A stretch of 64,000 nucleotides of DNA from an uncultured Bacteroidales bacterium. GTDB taxonomy: Bacteria; Bacteroidota; Bacteroidia; Bacteroidales; UBA932. The notes beneath the pieces were generated by a model. It searched no databases, had not been told where the DNA came from, and was given only the letters and a program-made list of their open reading frames with translations. The translations under genes and the position numbers were made by a program. The stretch covers positions 1-64,000 of the forward strand of contig CAKVAS010000012.1 of the NCBI GenBank assembly GCA_934725015.1, in the 5' to 3' direction. Below are positions 42,969-51,615 of this stretch, one piece after another. Numbering within the stretch: position 1 is the first letter of the stretch; each line of letters opens with the position of its first letter.

Positions 42969-45659
42969 TCATATTCTGAAGTTCAGTTCCATCCCGAAGT
43001 AAGGCATCACCTCGCGACGGATTTCCACCCCCATCCTCGTTATGTACGACGGCGTATAGTCCAGAATCTTGTTGACGAACACGGCAATCGAAAGGCGGTC
43101 GCGATAGAGTTTTTTCGTCACTTTCAGATTCACGTTCATGCTGAAGGGCACACGGTTGTAGAGGAAAATGGAGTCGTCGCGCTCGGGCTTTATCATCAGG
43201 GCGAGCACTCCGTTCGCCGTCGATTCTTCCGTAAACTCGTGTGTCTCAAGGTTTTTGTCGATATACGCGAGAGGATACGGGTTGCGCCAGCCGTTCTGAT
43301 TTCCCGTGAACCACTGGCATTGGAATGAAGTCGAGAATATGAGTCCGAAACGGGGAATCTGGGTGTCGAAGGTGAAATTCGTGTTGAAGCTGTCCCTCAG
43401 ATAGTTGTCACTGTTTTCGTAGATTCCGACATACGGATATGTCTTGCCGGAGACGACGACCGAAGGACGGTAATACTGCGGAAGCGAGTTCATGTACCTC
43501 GTGCGGAACCATGCGCCGCTTACCGTGAGCTTGGTCCGGAGAACGTCGAGCCGCTTCGTCGCGAGGGTGAATTCGACGCCCTCTTTCTTCGTGCGGCTGC
43601 CGTTTGTGACGAATGTGTATGAAACCAACAATGTGTCAGGCTGGTACGGAAGGTTTTCGAGGCTCGGAGGGCCGGTCAGCGCGTCCTTATCGACCGCGCT
43701 CTCGTCGTAGTCCTTGTAAATCACGCGGGTGTAGTCGGAGCTGTTGTTGCGGAATCCGGAGGTCATGTCTTCCTGAAAGTACGTCAGCGCGAACGACCAG
43801 CCGTTCCACTGCGCGTCCGCGCGAACTTCCCACTTGAAGTTGCGTGCCGCAGCAAGGCTGTAGTTCGTAGGGTCTATCTTCTTGACGAACAGGTTTATGC
43901 GGCGCTTGCTCTCATCTGTAGGCCAGTAGTTGAACTGGGTGATGTCGTAGTATATCGGATTCGGGAAGAGCTGAGCCATGGTCGGAAGCTTGGTGTGCTG
44001 CCCGATGCCGGAAGAGACTGCCCATTTGAACGGCTCCCCTCCGAGCGTAAGTTCAGGGAAATTCAGGCGGAGGTTCAGCCGGGGGTCGAGGTGCAGCCTG
44101 CCGTTGATTTCGTAGCGGCTTCCGAGTCCGAGCATCATCCCGGCGCGAATCCCGGCCATAGCCTCTATGCGGAAACGTCCCGCGTTCCAGGTGAAGTTGT
44201 CCTCCGCGTAGGCGGAGAGCTGATGGTTGGCCGGAATGAGGCTGAAGTTTCGCGGACGCACGTTCATGTCCGGGGAGAACGGCTTGAAAGGGTCGAAAAT
44301 CACGCCCTTGCCGAAGTTCTTGTCAAGGTTCCACTCCAGACCGAAGCGGAAATCGTGGCTCGTGTGCTCCGTGGCTGCATAACAGAGTGTCGCAGCCTTG
44401 AGGTAGGCATAGAAAGGACGCCCATCGACCTTCATTGTCGCCTCGTATTTGTAGGGTACCGTCACGGCATCGTGCTCGCCCTCGTCCAGCGAGGTGGAGA
44501 GCGGCACGGGAGAGCCGAGGACGACATACTTCCACCTGTCGATGAGGTCATATTCCCCCGTTGCGGAGGCCGTGAGGGAGAATTTGCGGAAGAATCCGTT
44601 TTCCTTGTTGCGGAGGCTGAACTCGCCGCCTGCGACAAAGCGGTTGTATTTCGAGTCGTACGTCTCTATCGGGCCGCAGTCGCCGAAGTCGAGGTCCTTG
44701 TCCGCCTTGCGCGTGTCGAAGGAACCGGTGTAGTCGAGGTTGCCGCTCATCGAAATCTGGAAGCGGTCGAGGGAGAAGTTCTTGCCGACGCGGTAGCTGA
44801 ACGTGAAGCGGCGGTAGTTCTGACGGGGGTTGCGGGGTTCGTTCTTTGAATCAAGGACATTGAAGTCCAGATTCATGGTCAGCTTATCATGCCCCCCCCA
44901 TTCAAAGCCCTTGCCGGTGTAGAACAGCATGCTCTTCATGTCGGCCTTGAAGCGTGCCCTGAGGTCGTGTCCGCCCTGACGGCGCTTTATCTTCACCATT
45001 CCGCTGGTGAGGTCGCCGTACTCGACGGAGGGGATGCCGCGGACAATCTCGACGGACTCGATGTCGTCGGTCGGGATGGTTCTCATGTCGGCCCCGGCAT
45101 TGACGAACGAGCTTCCGTAGCTGCTCCAGACCGGAGTCGCCTGAAGATTGGCGTCGTTGTTCAGCGGGATGCCGTCGATGAGGAACTTCGTGCCGAGCGA
45201 TGAGGTTGAGTAGTTGCCGTCGGAAAGCGAGGCGGCTGCACGGAGGTTTATGGTCTGCGGGGCTCCGAGAACCTGGTCTTCGGCGCGTCCTCCGGGAAGA
45301 AGCTCAAGCAGGTCGGCGAAGCTGGACGGCTGGATGTGCTCTATGGCCTCCTCCCCTATCTTCGACGAGTTCACGACGCCGTGGGACTCGGTGGCGGTGA
45401 CCACGGCCTCGTGCAGGTTGAAGTGCATCGCGGCTACGTCTGCCGTGTCCGCCCCGGAAACCGCGCCAGCAGTTCCGGCGTCCGCAGTTCCGGCTCCCGC
45501 GCTCCGGTCTGGCCTGGCGGTGGTTTGAGCGGCCCTGACCGCATTCTGTCCGGCCGACGGCAATGTCGCAAGCAACAGCGCCGCCACTACAGCCGCTTTG
45601 ACTGGGAACCCCGAGGCAAGATTACCGAACAATCCGTATTTGACACCCGAAAATGACAT
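42969..45659 (-). CDS. TonB-dependent receptor
   Basis: An 896-residue outer-membrane receptor. Signal peptide after ATG 45659 (GFPVKAAVVAALLLATLP), then a low-complexity Ala/Gly/Asp linker (SAGAGTADAGTAGAVSGAD). The plug domain has ESVEIVRGIPSVEYGDLTSG, and the barrel ends in a C-terminal Phe-x-Ile (MELNFRI). A longer frame starts at TTG 45689 but lies inside the promoter, so 45659 is chosen. No CarboxypepD_reg extension is seen, so it is not a classical SusC. With the three genes downstream it forms an uptake system of unknown substrate. Confidence 0.9.
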   Translation of the reverse strand: MSFSGVKYGLFGNLASGFPVKAAVVAALLLATLPSAGQNAVRAAQTTARPDRSAGAGTADAGTAGAVSGADTADVAAMHFNLHEAVVTATESHGVVNSSKIGEEAIEHIQPSSFADLLELLPGGRAEDQVLGAPQTINLRAAASLSDGNYSTSSLGTKFLIDGIPLNNDANLQATPVWSSYGSSFVNAGADMRTIPTDDIESVEIVRGIPSVEYGDLTSGMVKIKRRQGGHDLRARFKADMKSMLFYTGKGFEWGGHDKLTMNLDFNVLDSKNEPRNPRQNYRRFTFSYRVGKNFSLDRFQISMSGNLDYTGSFDTRKADKDLDFGDCGPIETYDSKYNRFVAGGEFSLRNKENGFFRKFSLTASATGEYDLIDRWKYVVLGSPVPLSTSLDEGEHDAVTVPYKYEATMKVDGRPFYAYLKAATLCYAATEHTSHDFRFGLEWNLDKNFGKGVIFDPFKPFSPDMNVRPRNFSLIPANHQLSAYAEDNFTWNAGRFRIEAMAGIRAGMMLGLGSRYEINGRLHLDPRLNLRLNFPELTLGGEPFKWAVSSGIGQHTKLPTMAQLFPNPIYYDITQFNYWPTDESKRRINLFVKKIDPTNYSLAAARNFKWEVRADAQWNGWSFALTYFQEDMTSGFRNNSSDYTRVIYKDYDESAVDKDALTGPPSLENLPYQPDTLLVSYTFVTNGSRTKKEGVEFTLATKRLDVLRTKLTVSGAWFRTRYMNSLPQYYRPSVVVSGKTYPYVGIYENSDNYLRDSFNTNFTFDTQIPRFGLIFSTSFQCQWFTGNQNGWRNPYPLAYIDKNLETHEFTEESTANGVLALMIKPERDDSIFLYNRVPFSMNVNLKVTKKLYRDRLSIAVFVNKILDYTPSYITRMGVEIRREVMPYFGMELNFRI

Positions 45660-45686
45660 ATTGAACACGCTACCGATTTTGCGCTG

Positions 45687-45717
45687 CAAAGGTAGCCCGC
45701 CGCCGCACGAGCGGCAA
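45687..45717 (-). promoter_or_regulatory. promoter of the TonB receptor operon
   Basis: Minus strand TACCTTTG at 45694-45687 with ATTG at 45717-45714, spacer 19 bp. Predicted start about 45683, leader about 24 bases; this rules out the TTG start at 45689. Confidence 0.6.
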
Positions 45718-45737
45718 TCGCCAAATTTCGGTATATT

Positions 45738-45772
45738 GAAAAGCCGCCGTCACCAAATCTTGTGACGACGGC
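45738..45772 (-). terminator. hairpin terminator after the antiporter gene
   Basis: GCCGCCGTCAC (45743-45753) pairs with GTGACGACGGC (45762-45772) with one mismatch and an 8-base loop. On the minus strand TTTT follows directly. It separates the antiporter gene from the TonB receptor promoter. Confidence 0.6.
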
Positions 45773-45880
45773 AGGTATCTCTCACCATATCTCAAAAGTC
45801 TGTTCAGCCGATACTCAAGCACTTGTATAACTATACTCAGGCACTTATACTCAAGCACTTATACAGCAAGCGAGATAAGC

Positions 45881-45915
45881 GGGATGAAGAAAAAGATGGG
45901 ACCGCTTTTTATTCG
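45881..45915 (-). repeat. dispersed 3'-end repeat, copy A
   Basis: The minus strand reads CGAATAAAAAGCG then TCCCATCTTTTTCTTCATCCC. Copy B is at 49791-49846. The antiporter stop codon lies inside the first block. Confidence 0.65.
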
Positions 45916-47102
45916 CCCGCGTCGTCCTGAGTATAGGTTTTCAGCGCCAACTTCTTCACCAGCATCACAAAGCCGCCCGTAAGGATGAGGTTGAGCACAA
46001 TCGTGAGCACGGAAATCAGCAGGAGCGGGCCGCCGAGACCGTAGCTGATGGCTATGAAAATCACGCCGGCTCCGACCTCGCCCCGGGTGAACATTCCGAT
46101 TGAGAGGGCAAGACGCTCACTGAACTTTCGGTCGCGGTAGAATGCCAGCGGCATAAGCTTTCCGATGTTCGAGAGCAGGGAGACGACTATCACATGGACG
46201 GCAATCATGCCCCAGGACATCATCGGGAGCGACGCCGTCACCGAGTCCGGATTCGCCGGCTGCGAGCTCATGTCAACTCCGATGAACTGCGGCATGCTCA
46301 CGCCGACAAGGAACATGAAGAGATATGAAATCGCCGTCGCCACGTTCGTCTCCGTCTTTGACTCGATATGCTGCGGCTTCATGACCATTCCGAGGATGAA
46401 CGCCGGGAGCAGAACCTCGATGTGTATGCCCTCGTGCGGGCCGAGATAGTATTCGGAGACGTGATATATTCCCTGGGTGAAGGCGATGACGATGACAGAA
46501 TAGCCGAGAATGGCCTTCCAGTCCTGTCTCATGCCATATTTCCCCATCTGCTTCCAGCCGAAGACGAGGAGGAACATGACAATCGCGAGTATCACGCCCA
46601 TCTGCCATTTCATCCCTATCATGAAGACCTGAAGCGGAATCATCAGGAGTATGGTGTCGAGGTCGTCGAAAATCGCGAGGACCTGTATTTTCTTATACAT
46701 CCAGCTGGACTTCAGCCTCAGGGCGGCGAGCATGGTGAAGAGTATGCCGGCGGATGTCGGGGCCGCGAAACGGCTTATCAGCAGGGTTTCCTTCCAGAGG
46801 TCGCCGCTCCCCCATTTGCAGGAAGGAAAGAGGACGAAAATGTAGTAGAGCGCGATGAGAATCCACGGCATCGCGGCGGCGACCATGGCGACGAAATAGT
46901 CAAGCGCGTAGGATTTCCACCGCGTCTTGTCGATTTCAAACTCGCGTCCGACGTTTATCATTATGAATGCAAGGCAGATGTAGAGGAATATGTCCGTGAC
47001 CAACTTCACGGAATGGGTCGCGCCGCCGGCAAGAAAAGGGAGAACCTGCGACACTGCAAGTCCTGCAAGGAGAAAGACGGAAAAGGAGAGAACTTTCTTC
47101 AT
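45909..47102 (-). CDS. cation:proton antiporter (CPA2-like)
   Basis: A 397-residue protein of about 11-12 membrane helices in the Na+/H+ exchanger fold: FIMINVGREFEIDKTRW, RFAAPTSAGILFTMLA, FDDLDTILLMIP (paired Asp typical of CPA2 ion sites) and MFTRGEVGAGVIF. It lacks the C-terminal TrkA-N regulatory domain of Kef-type proteins. ATG 47102 fits the promoter at 47154-47185; the longer frame to 47156 does not. Likely role in sodium or pH balance. Confidence 0.85.
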   Translation of the reverse strand: MKKVLSFSVFLLAGLAVSQVLPFLAGGATHSVKLVTDIFLYICLAFIMINVGREFEIDKTRWKSYALDYFVAMVAAAMPWILIALYYIFVLFPSCKWGSGDLWKETLLISRFAAPTSAGILFTMLAALRLKSSWMYKKIQVLAIFDDLDTILLMIPLQVFMIGMKWQMGVILAIVMFLLVFGWKQMGKYGMRQDWKAILGYSVIVIAFTQGIYHVSEYYLGPHEGIHIEVLLPAFILGMVMKPQHIESKTETNVATAISYLFMFLVGVSMPQFIGVDMSSQPANPDSVTASLPMMSWGMIAVHVIVVSLLSNIGKLMPLAFYRDRKFSERLALSIGMFTRGEVGAGVIFIAISYGLGGPLLLISVLTIVLNLILTGGFVMLVKKLALKTYTQDDAGE

Positions 47103-47153
47103 CGGAGAATGTTTTGTTTCGCCAAAGCCTAAACCGTTTACACTTTGGGGCGG

Positions 47154-47185
47154 CAAATATACGAAATTGCCCCGTTTCCCGCAAT
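47154..47185 (-). promoter_or_regulatory. promoter of the antiporter gene
   Basis: Minus strand TATATTTG at 47161-47154, ATTG at 47185-47182, spacer 20 bp. Predicted leader about 48 bases. Confidence 0.6.
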
Positions 47186-47197
47186 AGCGGTCAGCGG

Positions 47198-47887
47198 CTA
47201 AAGATCCCGTATCTTGAAGATGTTGTAGGAAATCCCCTTGTCGTCGGCGCTGTCGCCCTCGTGCCTCTTGAGGGCGCGGACCACACGGACAGTGACGGGC
47301 AGGGCGATGATTTCATAGACGGTCTTGAGGAAAACCTGCCAGAGCATCATCTTTGGAAGTTCGGCGGCAGGAATGACGCCGAGGAAGGCAATCGGGAAGA
47401 ATATGAGGCTGTCGAAGCCCTCGCCGGCCAGAGTGCTGAGTATGGCGCGCAGGGAGAAGCGCCTCTCGCCGTCGCGGAGCTTCATCTTGCTCATGACGAA
47501 CGCGTTGGCGAACGAGCCGGCGATGAACGCGACGAATGACGCTGCGGCTATGCGAGGGGCAATCCCGAAGATGGAGTGGAACCCCGCCTGATTGTCCCAG
47601 TAGGGAGCGGGAGGAATGACGTCGCAGAGAGCGCCCATGGCGACGACGAAGAAATTCATCGCGAACCCGGTCCAGATGAGAAGGCGCGCCCGGGCATATC
47701 CCCAGACCTCGCATACGCAGTCGTTGATGATGTAGCTTATCGGAAAGACTAAAAGACCGCCCGTCAATGAAATCGGGCCGACCGCAATCTGCTTTGTTTC
47801 AAGGAGGTTTGCCGTGATGAGGCAGACGCAGAAAAGGATGCCGAAAAGCATAAACAGCACACTCACATTTTGTGATTTTTTGTTCAT
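47198..47887 (-). CDS. yhhQ: queuosine precursor transporter (YhhQ/VUT family)
   Basis: A 229-residue membrane protein with about six helices and the family blocks LITANLLETKQIAVG, FPISYIINDCVCEVWGYARAR, and SFANAFVMSKMK. Members import queuosine precursors such as preQ0 or preQ1. The leader holds a small hairpin (CCGGG 47910-47914, CCCGG 47925-47929), but I cannot match it to a preQ1 riboswitch. The gene converges with nothing; the antiporter follows on the same strand after a separate promoter. Confidence 0.9.
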   Translation of the reverse strand: MNKKSQNVSVLFMLFGILFCVCLITANLLETKQIAVGPISLTGGLLVFPISYIINDCVCEVWGYARARLLIWTGFAMNFFVVAMGALCDVIPPAPYWDNQAGFHSIFGIAPRIAAASFVAFIAGSFANAFVMSKMKLRDGERRFSLRAILSTLAGEGFDSLIFFPIAFLGVIPAAELPKMMLWQVFLKTVYEIIALPVTVRVVRALKRHEGDSADDKGISYNIFKIRDL

Positions 47888-47974
47888 TGTTTTAGAGGTT
47901 TCAACTACTCCGGGTATATTCCCGCCCGGTGGCCATAAGCAAAACAGCCCCGGGATAATATTTCAAAGCGGGTG

Positions 47975-48005
47975 CGAAGTTACGCATATTTTTGATATTT
48001 TCAAA
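47975..48005 (-). promoter_or_regulatory. promoter of the queuosine transporter gene
   Basis: Minus strand TTTG at 48005-48002, exact 19-bp spacer, TAACTTCG at 47982-47975 (one mismatch to TAnnTTTG). Leader about 85 bases. Confidence 0.6.
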
Positions 48006-48109
48006 TTCCCCTACATATCGTCCGCCCCGTTGTCGGACGATGTCCGGATTCCGAACGCCGCAATCGCAACAATTCATAACAAAGGCATACTCATCTGCCG
48101 ATGATGCGA

Positions 48110-48117
48110 TACTTTTG
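48110..48117 (+). promoter_or_regulatory. -7 element upstream of the 57-residue membrane protein
   Basis: TACTTTTG on the plus strand matches TAnnTTTG; no -33 TTTG at the right distance. Leader about 65 bases with a small CGTTT/AAACG hairpin. Confidence 0.4.
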
Positions 48118-48187
48118 CAGCGTTTTTCGGAGAAACGGGATTCCGGATACCCGAAGGCAATGTCAGTAGTGTTAAATTTATAGAATT

Positions 48188-48361
48188 ATGGATTTGTTTC
48201 TTCACTTTGCAAGCTGCATGAATTCAAACGCGCAGATGATTATCATCGCGTGCATCGCGGCAGTCGTCGCTGTTCCTGTCATCGGATGGCTGGTCAAGGA
48301 AAATCACAGACACCACATCATCACATGGGACAGCACGGACAGCAACCACTACCTTGACTGA
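48188..48361 (+). CDS. small membrane protein (57 residues)
   Basis: ATG 48188 to TGA 48361. The product starts MDLFLHFASCMNSNAQ and has one hydrophobic helix, MIIIACIAAVVAVPVIGWLV, followed by a His-rich polar tail ending SNHYLD. Codon use looks like coding sequence and a promoter element lies upstream. No family recognised. The ThrE-type exporter starts 63 bases downstream, so it may be an accessory protein of that exporter. Confidence 0.6.
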   Translation: MDLFLHFASCMNSNAQMIIIACIAAVVAVPVIGWLVKENHRHHIITWDSTDSNHYLD

Positions 48362-48424
48362 GAATCTGAGCAAAACTCGAACCGGTTGCCGAGGCGTGGT
48401 GGGGCGAAGATTGATGCATATAAT

Positions 48425-49252
48425 ATGGAAAAAGTTGAAAATAAAAGTATCGCTGTCGATAACTCATTAGTTACAGCACCTACACATGAACACCTTAAGG
48501 GATTGTGCAGGTTTTTGTCGGAATATGCGGCGAAGCTGCTGTCAAGCGGGACGACGACAATCCGGACGGAAAAGAACGTCGTGAGAATCGCCGAATCATA
48601 CGGTGCGCTGGCGGATTTCGCCGTCCTCCCGAATGAAATTATGCTCACTCTCTGGGACGGAAACCGGGAGCATTCCTACACGGTCAACTGCAAGATAAGC
48701 GAAACCGCGCTGAACTTTGACGCGATAACGCGCCTGAGTTCGCTGAGCTGGAAAATCTCAGACGAACGGCTGCCGCTTGAGAGCGCATGGAAGGAATATG
48801 AGGAAATCCTGAAGGTTCCGCGCCTGAAGTTTCCGCTCGTGACCTTCCTCGTCGGCTGTGCCAACGCCTCCTTCTGCCGCCTGTTCAACGGCGACTGGAT
48901 TTCCATGGCAATCGTTTTCGCGGCGACCGTCTGCGGATTCTACCTCAAGCACGAGATGGTCGTAAGGCAGGGGCTCAATGTCCAGCTCTCAATCATCGCG
49001 TCAAGCTGTCTGTCAGCCATCATAAGCTGCTCCGGCTATGTCTTCGGTCTGGGTTCCACTCCGGACATTGCCCTCGCCACCAGCGTGCTGTGGCTGGTTC
49101 CGGGCATCCCTTTCATCAACGCGATGAGCGACCTCATCTACGGGCACTACATCTGCTGCCTCAGCCGCTTCATCCAGGCAATCATCACGACGGTTTCCCT
49201 TTCGCTCGGGCTCTGCCTCGCCCTGATGATAATGCAGATTAATTATGTTTAG
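48425..49252 (+). CDS. thrE: threonine/serine exporter, ThrE N-terminal-type subunit
   Basis: A 275-residue protein of the ThrE (DUF1212) family: soluble start with CRFLSEYAAKLLSSG, then about five helices including ATSVLWLVPGIPFINAMSDL. Together with the next gene it forms a split ThrE carrier for amino-acid export. ATG 48425 gives a normal family start (MEKVENKS); codons upstream are not family-like. Confidence 0.87.
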   Translation: MEKVENKSIAVDNSLVTAPTHEHLKGLCRFLSEYAAKLLSSGTTTIRTEKNVVRIAESYGALADFAVLPNEIMLTLWDGNREHSYTVNCKISETALNFDAITRLSSLSWKISDERLPLESAWKEYEEILKVPRLKFPLVTFLVGCANASFCRLFNGDWISMAIVFAATVCGFYLKHEMVVRQGLNVQLSIIASSCLSAIISCSGYVFGLGSTPDIALATSVLWLVPGIPFINAMSDLIYGHYICCLSRFIQAIITTVSLSLGLCLALMIMQINYV

Positions 49253-49293
49253 GAAACCTCTAAAACACCCGGCTTCATCAGGAGGAAAATGCT

Positions 49294-49797
49294 ATGATTG
49301 ATTTGACAATTCCGATAGCGGTGATTTCCGACGGACTGTTTGCGGCGATAGCCGCAATCGGTTTCGGCAGCATAAGTAACATTTCAAGGAACAGTTTTCT
49401 CGGCTGCGCGATACTCGCGGCGACCGGGCACATGACGAGGTTCGTCCTCATGGAGTATTTCGGAGTCCACATCGTCCAGGCCAGTTTCTTCGCGGGTCTC
49501 GCTATCGGGCTTCTGTCCCTCCCCGTGGCAAAGTGGCGCAGATGCCCCGTCGAGGCGCTGTCCTTCCCCGCCCTGCTCCCTATGATTCCCGGAATGTATG
49601 CCTACAGGGCCGTCAATGCCCTCGTGCTCGCGCTCATGGCCGGCGGCGAGGAGACCTTCTCCCACTACCGCAACGTGTTTCACTACAACGCCCTCATCTG
49701 TATGGTCGCCATCGTGCTGATGGTGCTGGCGACGATGATTCCGATATTTATCTTCCGCAAGTTTTCCTTCTCCGTAACAAGGGGAGGGAACGAATAA
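49294..49797 (+). CDS. threonine/serine exporter, ThrE_2-type subunit
   Basis: A 167-residue, four- to five-helix protein (ThrE_2): GLFAAIAAIGFGSISNISR, CAILAATGHMTRF and FPALLPMIPGMYAYRAVN. It is the second half of the split exporter, 41 bases after the first. Stop lies in the conserved GAATAA of the 3'-end repeat copy B. Confidence 0.87.
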   Translation: MIDLTIPIAVISDGLFAAIAAIGFGSISNISRNSFLGCAILAATGHMTRFVLMEYFGVHIVQASFFAGLAIGLLSLPVAKWRRCPVEALSFPALLPMIPGMYAYRAVNALVLALMAGGEETFSHYRNVFHYNALICMVAIVLMVLATMIPIFIFRKFSFSVTRGGNE

Positions 49798-49846
49798 AAA
49801 GCGATCTGCTTCGTTGCGCCTTGCATCCCATCTTTTTCTTCATCCC
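49791..49846 (+). repeat. dispersed 3'-end repeat, copy B
   Basis: CGAATAAAAAGCG at 49791-49803 and TCCCATCTTTTTCTTCATCCC at 49826-49846, the same two blocks as copy A, here separated by about 20 further bases. Confidence 0.65.
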
Positions 49847-50170
49847 CTCCTGCTCAGAAGTATTTCTCAGATAAAAAAATTGAGAAGAATGGGTTTGCCT
49901 TAGAAACATGAAAAAAATAAACTGCATCAGATTTGTCTTTGATTTTCGAGCATAGATTTCTTTTGGAAGAAGGAGTGTACTGGATGTACACGACTGATGA
50001 GAAAAGAAATATAGACCGAAAAGGATGAGAAAGATGATGCAGGTTATTTTTTGAAGGTTTCTTATATTGTGGAGATAAAAAAGACCGCTGAGATTCTCGC
50101 GAAGTTCAGCGGCCCGAAAAATTAATGCATATAAAAGTACCGGTTGAAAACAGTACCTCGAGAATATTCG
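49847..50170. other. intergenic region with an imperfect long hairpin
   Basis: No gene is supported. ATAGATTTCTTTT (49952-49964) and AAAAGAAATATAG (50002-50014) pair imperfectly around a central GTGTAC/GTACAC, so a structured RNA or long terminator-like element is possible. An inner AAAAAAGACCGCTGA...TCAGCGGCCC stem near 50077-50116 could be a terminator for the minus-strand small gene. Confidence 0.4.
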
Positions 50171-50320
50171 TTATTCAGTGACTATGTCCTTGATTTTGCG
50201 GACATTGACCCGATGATTCCTTACCTCGACCTTCCTGAGACGCCTCATCTTGTCAAAAGCCGTGAATACGCTTCCTGCCACACAGAGGGCAACCATAATG
50301 AAAAATACCGTGAGTTTCAT
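50171..50320 (-). CDS. small membrane protein (49 residues)
   Basis: ATG 50320 to TAA 50171. Product starts MKLTVFFIMVALCVAGSVF, an N-terminal hydrophobic helix, and ends in a basic helix (KMRRLRKVEVRN, VRKIKDIVTE). A TAATTTTG promoter element is 38 bases upstream, which supports a real gene. No family recognised. Confidence 0.6.
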   Translation of the reverse strand: MKLTVFFIMVALCVAGSVFTAFDKMRRLRKVEVRNHRVNVRKIKDIVTE

Positions 50321-50357
50321 AGCTGTATTGTTTTTTGTTTATTCCTAAATTGTGGTG

Positions 50358-50365
50358 CAAAATTA
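50358..50365 (-). promoter_or_regulatory. -7 element for the 49-residue protein gene
   Basis: Minus strand TAATTTTG, a match to TAnnTTTG, with TTTC about 18 bp upstream. Confidence 0.5.
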
Positions 50366-50549
50366 TCGAGGTTCACGAAATATGAAAAGCGTTGGCTATG
50401 AAACATACAAATATCGGCAATCGCCTTCCGTCGCCTCGAAAATCGGGAAATATTCATTAACTTCGCGTCGTTTTCGTCGAATCCGGGAATATCTTTACAG
50501 AAAACCGGGATTCCGGGGATATGCGGATACATATAATTGGGGTACAGAG

Positions 50550-51455
50550 ATGAAAAAATTCAGATATTATCTAAAATCGGCGAGGCTGCGCACATTGCCG
50601 CTATCGCTTGCGGGAATAATAACGGGAATCGGACTCGCCGCAGCAGATTACCGGATTGGCTGGGGAACTGCCGCCCTGGTCGCGCTGACAGCCGTCTGTC
50701 TCCAGATTCTGTCGAACGTATCGAACGAGTACGGCGACTATCTCAGCGGAACCGACGGGGACGACCGGCAGGGACCGAACTATTCCAGAGGACACCTCAG
50801 CGACAGGGACTACCGTGGGATGGTCGCGTTCTGGGCCGTGATGAGCTGCATTTCCGGAGCCGCTATGGTATATTCCTCCTACGGGACATTTCTCGCCCTT
50901 GAACCGATTCTGCTTCTGCTTCTCGGAGCCTCGGCCGTGATGGCGGCGATGAGATACACGCTCGGACGCAATCCGTACGGCTACCGGGGGCACGGGGACA
51001 TCGCCGTGTTCACCTTCTTCGGAATCGTGTCGGTGCTCGGAGCCTATTTCGTGGTCGCGCACGAGATTCCGTCGTTCTACCTCCTGCTTCCGGCATCGGC
51101 AATAGGTCTTTTCAGTGTGGGAGTACTGAACATCAACAACATAAGGGACATGAGGACGGATGCAGCGACAAGAGTGACCGTCGCAATAAGACTCGGTGAA
51201 AGGAACGCGAGGATATATCAGACGCTGCTGATTGCCGGCGGATGGGCGCTGCTGCTCGGCTATGTATTAGGTTGCCGGATGTTCGACTGGCGGCACTGCC
51301 TCTTCCTCGTGACGCTTCCGCTCTACATCATCCATGTCGCCGGAGTCTGGAAGAGGGATGGGCACGCTCTTGACAAGTATCTGCCGATGCTGGTCATGGC
51401 GACCTTCGTCCTCGCGGTTCTTCTGGCTGTCGGATTTACTGTTTATTTGTGGTAG
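50550..51455 (+). CDS. menA: 1,4-dihydroxy-2-naphthoate polyprenyltransferase
   Basis: A 301-residue UbiA-superfamily membrane enzyme. First Asp-rich motif in NVSNEYGDYLSGTDGDD near residue 57, second in NNIRDMRTDAATR near residue 190. It attaches the prenyl chain to DHNA in menaquinone synthesis. ATG 50550 (MKKFRYYLKSARLRTLPLSL) is a standard MenA start; the open frame upstream is not coding. The next menaquinone step, menG, is convergent 160 bases away. Confidence 0.93.
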   Translation: MKKFRYYLKSARLRTLPLSLAGIITGIGLAAADYRIGWGTAALVALTAVCLQILSNVSNEYGDYLSGTDGDDRQGPNYSRGHLSDRDYRGMVAFWAVMSCISGAAMVYSSYGTFLALEPILLLLLGASAVMAAMRYTLGRNPYGYRGHGDIAVFTFFGIVSVLGAYFVVAHEIPSFYLLLPASAIGLFSVGVLNINNIRDMRTDAATRVTVAIRLGERNARIYQTLLIAGGWALLLGYVLGCRMFDWRHCLFLVTLPLYIIHVAGVWKRDGHALDKYLPMLVMATFVLAVLLAVGFTVYLW

Positions 51456-51462
51456 TTTCTAG

Positions 51463-51596
51463 GCGCAAAGATCTCTCACTTCGTTCGAGATGACAGAACG
51501 GAGTTCGAGATGACAGAACGGGGTTCGAGATGACGGAGTGGTGTGCAAGATGACAGAGTGACTTTCAAATGACGGAATGGGGTGCGAGATGATTCG
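51463..51596. repeat. REP-like half-element with degenerate tandem array (copy 2)
   Basis: GCGCAAAGATCTCTCACTTC and GTTCGAGATGAC open the element. About five more degenerate units of 19-21 bp with the core TTCGAGATGAC follow up to about 51596. It lies between the convergent menA and menG genes. Confidence 0.75.
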
Positions 51597-51615
51597 CTTG
51601 GCGGTTACTGAGTGA

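Noticed and set aside
47888..47975. possible preQ1 riboswitch before the queuosine transporter
   Set aside because: There is a small hairpin, but I could not match the conserved preQ1 core and pseudoknot; a covariance-model search would be needed.
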